A DNA stretch of 64,000 bases from Pocillopora verrucosa (taxonomy: Eukaryota > Cnidaria > Anthozoa > Scleractinia > Pocilloporidae), in NCBI RefSeq assembly GCF_036669915.1, contig NC_089313.1, forward strand, positions 18,847,768-18,911,767, given 5' to 3'. The notes under the pieces were generated by a model. The model did no database searches and was not told the DNA's origin. It saw only the letters and a list, made by a program, of their open reading frames with translations. The position numbers were made by a program, and so were the translations under genes. Position 1 is the first letter of the stretch. Each line of letters opens with the position of its first letter. Positions 37,667 through 47,210 of this stretch are shown piece by piece.

Positions 37667-39362
37667 TCAGTTCTTTAATGTGATAATCACCTTGCCATCA
37701 CCTTTGTTAACTCCTGCCTTTTTCTGTTGATTCGTACCAATATTATACGAACCCCCTCCCCCTGCCACACCAATTAAGGAAATCCCCACAATTCCCCCAC
37801 CGGAATACCCTCCCCCTCCTCCACCAGCCAGAAAGCTAAAGCCTCCACCACCGAATCCCCCTTTGGATACGGGACATGTTCCCCCAGTTCCGCCGTTAAT
37901 GAAACTCAACGAACCGGTCATCGCACCTCCCCCTCCCCCTCCCCCGTTGCCTTTGAGCCCAGCCCCCCCTCCTGCTAAGATATCAGGGTCCACATTCCCT
38001 GTGTTAGCGTTGCAAGTTTGGCCACCATTCCCTCCCGTCCCACCACACCTGGTGCCATTCTCTGTTGCCTGACCAGGGTCACCGTCATCATATTGCTTTT
38101 TCAGTATCCCTCCACCCCCACCCCCACCAGCAATAATTAGTGGGGTATCATCTAAGAGAGTCACAAAAGTGCCACCACCCCCACCCCCAGGATTATCACC
38201 GAAGTCCGCACCACGGTGACCCTCTTGACCAATAAGTATCTTGAGTTTGGTGCCTTTTACAAGTGTGAAAGTTCCTTCCATCTTGGCTCCCAAGCCGCCG
38301 ATCCTCCATTCGGACTGATTGAAATCTGTACCATTGGCACCTGAGGCACCAAATGCTTCGATGATGTACCTTCCTGTCACAGGAACACTCCAAATTTGGA
38401 TGCCATTACTTAAAGTGACTTTGCCGTCTAGTGATGTTCCTGCATACCCGGATGTACTAGTCGGTCCAGTTTCTTCTTTGCCATCCAAGGTTGTGAACCC
38501 AAACTTAAAGGCTTTTTCTAAAAAGTTGTAATATTTTGTTATTCTAACAATTATGGACAAGCTAATATATGGATATAAACATCTATGAATATACTAAAAG
38601 AAAAAAAAACAGGTCATCTCGGAAACCATTTGCACTTGAAGGAATAGTCTTCAAATATTCAATTTAGCACTTGCCAAGACTATCAAAACTATGCTGAACA
38701 AATCGTGTTCCACCATTACGGACCATTTAATAAAGATAACGTCCTTGAATTAAGCGCGAATCAAAACTGGCTGGTATTAATTTTGGTGACGGGTAAGTTT
38801 AGTAATATTGTATTACCTGTGTTTGTTGTCCCCACAAGAGATTCATTTCTTTTATGACTATCCTGAAAAAAATAAGACAAGAGACCTGAATTTAATGGCC
38901 ATCTCTTTGTAACTTGAAGTTCTTTTTAATTGGAACTCGTCACCATGAGCAAAATGTAGCTCTACTTTCCTTATTTGGTTAGGTTCGACAGCTAATTATC
39001 CAGAGAAAGACTAACTTTAACGGACGTTTACTAACCGTGAGATTAAACAACTGTCCAAAGATGAATCCACGCATAGGTAAAAGGGACGCGGTATCATCTC
39101 CAGCACCTACTATTCCTTTATCATTTAATTCACAAATAGTGGTTCTTTCTTCTTCCTTGTAATTCACTGAGTGGCATTGTGGACGGCTTCTCAGGCAGAG
39201 ATGGGCGCAAGATAAAACGCTGGACGCCTTCTGACGATCTATGACATGACCGGTTAGGTAATAATCTTCCACAATTTGAAAGAAGGATGAGCAACCCTGT
39301 AGAGCTGGTGATAAACTGCACACCGCAGTGGTCACAGTCAGTAGTATCATGAAGACGTTCAT
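37667..39362 (-). CDS. Secreted PAN/apple plus ALK-like glycine-rich domain protein, copy C (type I N-terminus)
   Basis: Exons 39036-39362, 38817-38862 and 37667-38517 encode 407 aa. The signal peptide MNVFMILLTVTTAVCS leads into a type I PAN-like domain (GHVIDRQKASSVLSCAHLC, ICELND). Then come a 15-residue linker (DSHKRNESLVGTTNT) and the glycine-rich domain. That domain starts with FTTLDGKEETGPTSTSG and ends GDGKVIITLKN. Intron phases match copies A and B. Two extra cysteines (in AVCSL and QGCSS) are absent from the near-identical first exon of copy D. The gene sits in a unit of about 5 kb repeated twice more to the right. Secreted location is predicted, function is unknown. Confidence 0.9.
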
Positions 39363-40600
39363 GCTCTAACCTGGGAAAAATGAGTTGTCTTACACTGTTA
39401 ATGCAAACTATAGAAGATCGATTGCCGATGTGTTTAACTAATCTTTATTTGTGGATTGTAAGAAAAACTTTCAAAGCATATTTTGTAATGGTAATAGGAA
39501 CGAGTGGAGCCCAATTCGGTCTGTAATCATACGAGTGATAACAAAATACATGTAACTATAATATTTGTTAGATTTGTTTATCACGACTTTACCACACGAA
39601 GTCCAAAGAACGAAGTGCATGGATGTTGCTTAGTAATGTGAAACATTGGAAAGCTAAGCAGATGTTCTTTTTCAAGAATTTTGCGTCATCGTCTTTTCAG
39701 TTAGAAATGTAAATTTTCCATACCACACATTTCAAGAGTTCATGTCTTCAGTCCACAGTATCTAATCGAAAAGAAGCTTGAAAGCTACAATCACGTTAAA
39801 TAAACCCCCACTGTTTCCGCCTTAGTTACAAACGTATACAGAAATGTTTCGGTGAACAATTGTTGCGACGAAATTCGTAATAAGAATCAAACACAGGCTC
39901 GCTCATTAATCAGAAAGGAAAGTAAAGTCAACAATCACCGTTTGGCCGTTGTTGAGAGCTTTAAGGCTTAAAGCTGAACAAGCTTTCCTGGCGCGAACGT
40001 GCATGAACCTTGTACCCAAACAGGAGTGACCAAAAGCGCAGACCAAAAAGATAAAACTATCCACAAATAACTACCTTTATTTCAATTTTACGGCCCATAT
40101 TTCTTCTACCCGTTGAAGTTAACTACTAGAAGACTAAAGGATGCCTGAATTAAGATAAGGAAATGTTTCCATTGTAAGTTCGAAAGCTGCTAGTTTCCTA
40201 GGAAGCAAAAGCTGTAATAAGTTATCACGTGGTCAAGGCTTTTAAGTGGTGCGATTCTAAACATCTCTCAAGAGGCTATTCTTGACGAATGCATTTTAAG
40301 AAGGAGCTCGCATTTTCCTCTACTTTCCTAGAGTAAGTATTCAAATCAATAATAGAAAAGTCTTTTGGGAGGAGGTTCCAATTGGCCTCTGCTTTTGTTT
40401 CGCTTTGGCTGGCGACTGGTTACTTCTGCTGCGAAAAGCTAAATTCTTCAGCCGAACAGGAACTAATAGATATTTTGACTTCGCTTTGACAGACCTTTGA
40501 ATCTGCTTTTATAATTATAGTTACATGTATTTAAAAAAGTTAGCAATCTAAGACTGTAAGAAGCGAAAATTACCCGATGCTTGGTTACGTAATCCTGCTT
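39363..40600. repeat. Upstream flank of copy C, duplicated upstream of copy D (44348-45560)
   Basis: The two flanks align end to end with small differences, from CTAACCTGGGAAAA onward. They include an acceptor-like TTTTTCCCAG next to the start codon, so each probably carries a 5' UTR intron and the gene promoter. No coding exon was found. Confidence 0.85.
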
Positions 40601-40685
40601 TTGTATTCGTCTTACTCCAGAGGTGTGATGTAAAATATTGACTAAGAAAATGTTCAGTTGTCCCCTAGCAAGTTTTAATATAAGG

Positions 40686-40770
40686 CTTTGACAGAATTAT
40701 CGATCTGTCTGCTGACAGGTGTCGCTTAAAAGTAGTATGTAATTAGTTAAAACTATTTTGCGCCCATATC
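40686..40770. repeat. Conserved array spacer motif, copy 4
   Basis: TTTGACAGAATTATCGATCT, GTCTGCTGACAGGTGTCGC and TTAGTTAAAACTATTTTGC. It lies 1.3 kb upstream of copy C and has a small local duplication of ATGAGTCT just after it. Confidence 0.85.
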
Positions 40771-41141
40771 ATGAGTCTATGAGTTGCCCGGCGATCACTT
40801 ACAGCTAGATAATAATCTCTGTAAAAAAAGAGGAATTAGGGGAAAAAAGGGAGTCCACAATGGTTTCCTCTCGGCTGAATAAAAGTACAAGAAGATGATT
40901 GGGAAAGAAACCGTTGGACGTTTGATTATGACAGATGTCAAAAATGCATATAAAGGTGTCAAAAATTGCCAATCAAAGTAAGGGAACTTCCCGACACAAG
41001 GTGTTTTGCGGTAACCTGACCAAAGTGCTCTTAAATAATTTCCACCCGGCTTTGCAAGGTACATCTAGAAAATCTGCCAATTGAGGAAGGTCTACAACTT
41101 ATATAAGTTGAACTGATGTAGCCTGAACTAAACATTTCAAC

Positions 41142-41397
41142 TACCGTAATTATTCGATTAAACATTGCGGCGTTTGTTAAATTTTTCGTGAATCGAGTGC
41201 GACGTTTATTAGAAGGCGGCGCTTATACGAGAGCGGCGTTTATTTAAAATCCAATTTATTTCTTGCAAACAATAGTATGGCAACTGATCATTTTAATTTT
41301 AAGAAACGGAAACATGTTTTAGAGCTTGTCTAAATAGTCATTTTCTATATTTTCTCAATTTCACGATTTGCATGTTAATACTACTGCAATACATAAA
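41142..41397. repeat. MITE-like element, copy 2, interrupted by SINE sequence
   Basis: It begins TACCGTAATTATTCGATTAA and carries GCGGCGTTTATT motifs, as in the copy at 46133-46580. The match stops at about 41403, where tRNA-derived repeat sequence begins, so the remainder of the element was lost or displaced. Confidence 0.7.
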
Positions 41398-41560
41398 GTA
41401 AAAGGAGATCTAAGAGATCCCCGCAGCTAAGAACACTACTGAACTAGTGGTTGAATTAAGACCTGAAAAAAATTCAGGCTCGTACGGAATTTGAACCTAT
41501 GACCTCTGCGATACCGGTGCAGCGCTCTGCCAACTGAGGTAAGAAGCCAACTGGGAGCTG
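41398..41560 (-). repeat. tRNA-derived SINE-like element (minus strand)
   Basis: In reverse complement it has a tRNA-like head with A box (CTCAGTTGGCAGAGCGCTG) and B box (GAGGTCATAGGTTCAAATTCC). A tail follows containing CAGGTCTTAATTCAACCACT and CTTAGCTGCGGGGATCTC. Mismatches in the tRNA part argue against a functional tRNA. Confidence 0.75.
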
Positions 41561-41656
41561 GTCAATATGTTGGGTCCAAATAAACCATTCAAGTGATTAA
41601 TAATGATTTTAGATATATGAAATTCATATATGTGCACTGCGGCGAAGAAACGAATA

Positions 41657-41840
41657 TAAGAGATCCTTGCAGCTAAGAACACTACTGAACTATTAGTTGA
41701 TTTAAGACCTGCTCCCAGTTGGCTTGTTAGCTCAGTTGGTAGAGCGCTGCACCGGTATCGCAAAGGTCATGGGTTCAGTTCCCGTACGGGCCTGAATTTT
41801 TTTCCAGGTCTTAATTCAACTACTAGTTCAGTGGTGTTAT
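41657..41840 (+). repeat. Second tRNA-derived SINE-like element with a rearranged 5' flank
   Basis: The head TTAGCTCAGTTGGTAGAGCG and B box GGTCATGGGTTCAGTTCC lie on the plus strand. The tail CAGGTCTTAATTCAACTACT follows. Directly before the head, 41657-41710 carries another reverse-oriented tail (CGCAGCTAAGAACACT-like). The 41398-41840 region is therefore a nested inverted arrangement of the same family. Confidence 0.75.
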
Positions 41841-42733
41841 TGTTATTATCGTTGTTATAATGGCTTACACCTCACAGCACTTTACAGTTGCCTTAATTTA
41901 ATCATAAAGGTGGTGGAAGGACACTATGTCTGTTAGCTGGGGCAGTTCCAGGATGTACTGACCGGGGTTCTGGATAAGTTTTTACTAAAGGCAGATTATC
42001 CAAGGGGGTCGGGGGCATGCCTCCACCGGAAAATTTTGAAATTTAGATCCTCGGAAAGGTGATATCCAGGTTTTTTGAGCCGATGATTGAGGTTTGTTAA
42101 TGCCCTTAAGAACAATCTCTGTTTTGAGCTATTTTAAACATATACTATGTCCATCAAACTCGTCACAAACCGCGCGTGTTGAAAGTTTTTCATTTCATTT
42201 TAGGGAGTTCGGCCGACCAACTCGAACCAATCCTGGATCCGCCCCAGTGTAGGCAACAGCTTTAGATCTTTGTTGAGAAAAAAAGCAGGCACATTTCAAC
42301 TTTGTTTGGCGAGTGGCTCACAACTAAGTCTGGGTTAATGTTTACCTTTGTTTACGTTAAATTGTGTTTGTAATCGAATGCAAAATTTTCTTTCCATATC
42401 CAATGCTGATAAACGTTATCGTTACGCGTTTTCATACACGTGTACATTCTGTTTAAAAAATAAACCCTTCCAAGATCGTTCACGTGTAAGAGAAAGGCCT
42501 CGACACTTAAACAAAATAGGGTTAGGAACGTAAACGTAAGCATATGGAGCATATGCCAAGGGATTCAGAATCAGGTAGCTACAGATGTTTCATTGCTCCA
42601 GTCTAATAGTTGATAAAAAGTCATCATACAACCGTGCAACCATTTCGGCGACTCAAGGGTTACTTCTTTCCAACAAATTATCTACAGATATGCAAAGCTA
42701 CTTAGAAATCCATGGAGCGCGTAAAAACTTGCT
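41841..42733. other. Spacer downstream of copy D, partly duplicated from 37090-37660
   Basis: The segment 42260-42733 matches 37225-37666, including TGGGTTAATGTTTACCTTTG and GCATATGGAGCATATGCC. No gene is supported. Confidence 0.7.
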
Positions 42734-44347
42734 TCAGTTCTTTAATGTGATAATCACCTTGCCGTCACCTTTGTTAACACCCGCCTTGTTCTGTTGATTT
42801 GTACCAATATTATACGAACCCCCTCCCCCTGCCACACCACTTGAGGAACTCCTCAAAACTCCCCCACCGGAATACCCTCCCGTTGCCTTTGAGCCCAGCC
42901 CCCCCTCCTACTAAGATACCAGGGTCCACATTCCCTGTATTAGCGTTGCAAAGTTGGCCACCATTCCCTCCCGTCCCACCACACCTGGTGCCATTCTCTG
43001 TTGCCTGACCGGGGTCACCGTCTTCATATTGCTTTTTCGGTGACCCTCCACTCCCACCTCCACCAGCAATAATCAGCGGAGTGTCATCTAAGAGAGTCAC
43101 AAAAGTGCCACCACCCCCACCACCCCCACCCTCAGGCTAGCTGGTCCAGTTTCTTCTTTGCCATCCAAAGTTGTGAACACAAACTTAAAGGCTTTTTCTA
43201 AAAAGTTGTAATATTTTGTTATTCTAACAATTATGGACAAGCTAATATATGGATATAAATATCTATGAATATGCTAAAAGAAAAAAAAACAGGTCATCTC
43301 GGAAACCATTTGCACTTGAAGGACTATTCTTCAAATATTCAATTTAGCACTTGCCAAGACTATCAAAACTATGCTGAACAAATCGTGTTCCACCATTACG
43401 GGCCATTTAATAAAGATAACGTCCTTGAATTAAGCGCGAATCCAAACTGGCTGATATTAATTTTAGTGACGGGTAAGTTTAGTAATATTGTATTACCTGT
43501 GTTTGGTGTCTCCACAAGAGATTCATTTCTTTTATGACCATCCTGAAAAAAATAAGACAAGAGACCTGAATTTAATGGCCATCTTTTTGTAACTTGAAGT
43601 TCTTTTACCTTGAACGTGTATTTTCTCTTTGCGATTTCATAACGGTAACCTGCCAACAGTTAATGAGAATTCGGAGACAGACTAATCAACTCAAGACAAC
43701 ACTCATTTACAAGGAAATGTAACGTAGCGAGAAGTAATAATTTTAGGTTAAAGATTGATTACGTTTCTCGCGACTGTTTTTCCGACGTCAGACCACCGAG
43801 GTCCACTGCTCCAAACATTATATTTTTGTCTCGTTGTTTCTAACCTCGATCAAGTTCTAGTCGATAAACAGCAAAAACATCTACTTACTCTCCATCACGG
43901 AACAATAATTGTAATTGAAACTCGTTACCATAAGCAAAATGATGCTCCACTTTCCTTATTTGCTTAGGTTCGACAGCTAATTATCCAGAGAAAGACTAAC
44001 TTTAACGGACGTTTACTAACCGTGAGATTAAACAACTGTCCAAAGATGAATCCACGCATAGGTAAAAGGGACGCGGTATCATCTCCAGCGCCTACTATTC
44101 CTTTATCGTTTAATTCACAAATATTGGTTCTTTCTTCTTCCTTGTAATTCACTGAGTGGCATTGTGGACGGCTTCTCAGGCAGAGATGGGCGCAAGATAA
44201 AACACTAGACGCCTTCTGACGATCTATGACATGACCGGTTAGGTAATGATCTTCCACAATTTGAATGAAGGATGAGCGACCCTGTAGAGCTGGTGATAAA
44301 CTGTACACCGCAGTGGTCACAGTCAGTAGCATCATAAAGACGTTCAT
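42734..44347 (-). pseudogene. Broken array member, copy D (type I), glycine-rich exon with two deletions
   Basis: Exon 1 (44021-44347) and exon 2 (43497-43542) are intact and nearly identical to copy C, with six amino-acid differences in the 109 codons of exon 1. The third exon (42734-43197) lacks two blocks compared with copy C. About 270 bases are lost around 43133, joining GPAS to the Gly-run. About 130 bases are lost around 42880, joining GLKGNG to the YSGGG region. Both junctions fall in G-rich codon runs and both shift the frame. If spliced normally, the first shift brings an early stop, so only signal peptide, PAN domain and linker would be made. A secreted PAN-only product is possible. 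Confidence 0.85.
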
Positions 44348-45560
44348 GCTCTAACCTGGGAAAAGTGAGTTGTCTTACACTGTTAATGCAAACTATAGAA
44401 GATCGATTGCCGATGTGTTTAACTGATCTTTATTTGTGGATTGTAAGAAAAACTTTCAAAGCATATTTTGAAATGGTAATAGGAACGAGTGGAGCCCAAT
44501 TCGGTCTGTAATCATACGAGTGATAACAAAATCGGACGACCGCGCAGCGGAAGTCCGATTTGTTTATCACGACTTTACGACACGAAGTCTAAAGAACGAA
44601 GTGCACGGATGTTGCTTAGTAATGTGAAACACTGGAAAGCTAAGCAGATGTTCTTTTCAAGGATTTTGCGTCATCGTCTTTTCAGTTAGAAATGTAAATT
44701 TTCCATACTACACATTTCAAGAGTTCATGTCTTCAGTCCGCAGTATCTAATCGAAAAGAAGCTTGAAAGCTACAATCACGTTAAATAAACCCCCACTGTT
44801 TCCGCCTTAGTTACATATGTATATAGAAATGTTTTGGTGAACGATTGTTGCGACGAAATTCGTAATAAGAATCAAACACAGGCTCGCACATTAATCAGAC
44901 AGGAAAGTAAAGCCAACAATCACCGTTTGGCCGTTGTTGAGAGCTTTAAGGCTTAAAGCCGAACAAGCTTTCCTGGCGCGAACGTGCATGAACCTGGTAC
45001 CCAAACAGGAGGGACCAAAAGCGCAGACCAAAAGAATGAAACTATCCACAAATAACTACCTTTCTTTCACTTTTACGGCCCATATTTCTTCTACCCGTTG
45101 AAGTTAACTACTAGAATACTAAAGGATACCTGAATTAAGATAAGGAAGTGTTTTCATTGTAAGTTCGAAAGCTGCTAGTTTCCTAGGAAGCAAAAGCTGT
45201 AATAAGTTATCACGTGGTCAAGGCTTTTAAGTAGTGCGATTCTAAACATCTGTCAAGAGGCTATTCTTGACGAATGCATTTTAAGAAGGAGCTCACATTT
45301 TCCTCTACCTTCCTAGAGTAAGTATTCAAATAAATAATAGAAAAGTCTTTTGGGAGGAGGTTCCAATTGACCTCTGCTTTTGTTTCGCTTTGGCTGGCGA
45401 CTGGTTACTTCTGCTGCGAAAAGCTAAATTCTTCAGCCGAACAGGAACTAATAGATATTTTGACTTCGCTTTGACAGACCTTTGAATCTGCTTTTATAAT
45501 TATAGTTACATGTATTTAAAAAAGTTAGCAATCTAAAAAGCGAAAATTACCTGATGTTTG
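44348..45560. repeat. Upstream flank of copy D, duplicate of 39363-40600
   Basis: It aligns with the copy C flank throughout. A notable difference is a short inverted repeat, AATCGGAC to GTCCGATT, at 44530-44561. It replaces an AT-rich stretch of similar size in the other copy. Confidence 0.85.
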
Positions 45561-45662
45561 GTTATGTAATCCTGCTTTTGTATTCGTCTTATTCCAGCGG
45601 TTGAATGTAAAAGATTGAGTAAGACAACCTTTAGTTGTCCCTTAACAAGCTTTAATATAAGG

Positions 45663-45745
45663 TTTTGACAGAATCATCGATCTGTCTGCTGACAGGCCTC
45701 ACTTAAAAGTAGTATGTAATTAGTTAAAACTGTTTTGCGCCCATA
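45663..45745. repeat. Conserved array spacer motif, copy 5
   Basis: TTTTGACAGAATCATCGATC, TGTCTGCTGACAGGCCTCAC and TTAGTTAAAACTGTTTTGC. It lies 1.3 kb upstream of copy D, the same spacing as copy 4 has to copy C. Confidence 0.85.
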
Positions 45746-46132
45746 TCATGAGTTGCCCGGCGATCGCTTACAGCTAGATAATTATCTCTGCAAGAAAGAG
45801 GAATTAGAAAAAAAAGAAAAACTTAAGTCCACAATGGTTTCCTCTCGGCTGAATAAAAGTACAAGAAGATGATTGGGAAAGAAACCGTTGGATGTTTGAT
45901 TATGACAGATGTCAAAAATGCATACACAGGTGTCAAAAATTGCTAATCAGAGTAATTAAGGGAACTTCCCGACACAAGGTGTTTTGCGGTAACCTGACCA
46001 AAGTGTCGCAAGTTACTGCTCCTAAATGAAATTTTATTTCCACCCGGCTTTGTAAGGTACATCTTGAAAGTCTGCCAATTGAGAAAGTTCTACAATTTAT
46101 ATCAATTGAATTGATGTAACCTGAACTGAAAA

Positions 46133-46580
46133 TTAAATTTTTCGTGGTTAGAGTGCGGCGTTTATTCGAGGGCGCCGTTTATACGAGGGTGGTGTTTATT
46201 TAAAATCCAATTTATTTCTTGCAAACAATAGTTTGGTAACTGACCATTTTAATTTTAAGAAACAGAAATATGTTTTAGTGCTTGTCTGAAAAGTCATTTT
46301 TATATTGTTCTCAATTTCACAATTTGCATGTTAATACTACTGCAACACACGAAGTAAAAGGATATCTATTGTCGAATATGCTTTCTCGACATCAGAACTG
46401 GTACATTCAAAAAAATTTGTGTCTGGTTCATTTACTGGTTCAAATTTCCATCTGCGATCGAAGCATTGATCACTGGGAGCTTTTCGAATCTATCATTCGA
46501 TTAAACACCGCATCATGCTGCGGCGTTCATTCGAGGGCGGCGTCAATTCGAGGGCGACGTGTAATCGAATATATACGGTA
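46133..46580. repeat. MITE-like element, copy 3, longest copy
   Basis: Its right end, TAATCGAATATATACGGTA, is the reverse complement of the TACCGTAtttATTCGATTA terminus at 36471 and 41143. Internal TTCGAGGGCGGCG units face both ends. The left terminus itself is missing, so this copy is 5' truncated. Confidence 0.7.
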
Positions 46581-46727
46581 ATTTAAGGAACTTTCATAGT
46601 TCTTGATATTAAAATTGATTCCTTTTTTATTACCTCAATAAGATAGAAAGCCTATCGAGCCACATTTCCCATCTCTATTGACGATGTTAACATCATAGAT
46701 GTCTTTTTTTGTGTTCACACTGCCTTC

Positions 46728-47165
46728 GCCAACGGTAGAACACAAAGAATCTGCCAAATGGAAACGTTCCGTATCCGTTGGATAACCACCCGCTGAAGAT
46801 TGACTGAGACAGTGCCTGCTGATAGCAGTGCATATTTTTCTCCGTCGCTTGAGGGCTGTGCAAGAAAAGCCAGGACTTTACCAAACGCAGAAGGGAAGGG
46901 GCATTTGAAATCGGAAGACGCATTTGTGGAGAACCATCCCTTTTTCAAATCTAGAACAAAGTGTTTACGAGGCAATTTCATTTTTAAGTCGGTCAATGAA
47001 ACTTGCTTAGTCCATTCTAATAATCAACATGGAAATGACTTGTTCTCCTACTTTTAGCCTGCTGTGAAGCTGGACGAGACTATCTGCGATTTAGACCACA
47101 ATTTTATTCGATAACAAAAAAAAAGCAACAATAACAGCTGAAGCAAACTGCTACTGAATACATCT
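46728..47165. repeat. Segmental duplication, partner at 36530-37010
   Basis: It shares CCAACGGTAGAACACAAAGA at the left and CTGCTACTGAATACATCTT at the right with its partner. It directly abuts the 3' flank of copy E, whereas its partner lies about 650 bases from copy C. Confidence 0.85.
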
Positions 47166-47210
47166 TGTGCAAAGCTACTTAGAAGTCTCTACAGCGCGTG
47201 GAAACTTGCT

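Noticed and set aside
41711..41790. Functional tRNA gene
   Set aside because: A and B boxes are present but the anticodon stem does not pair well, and the same SINE tail follows as in the neighbouring copy.
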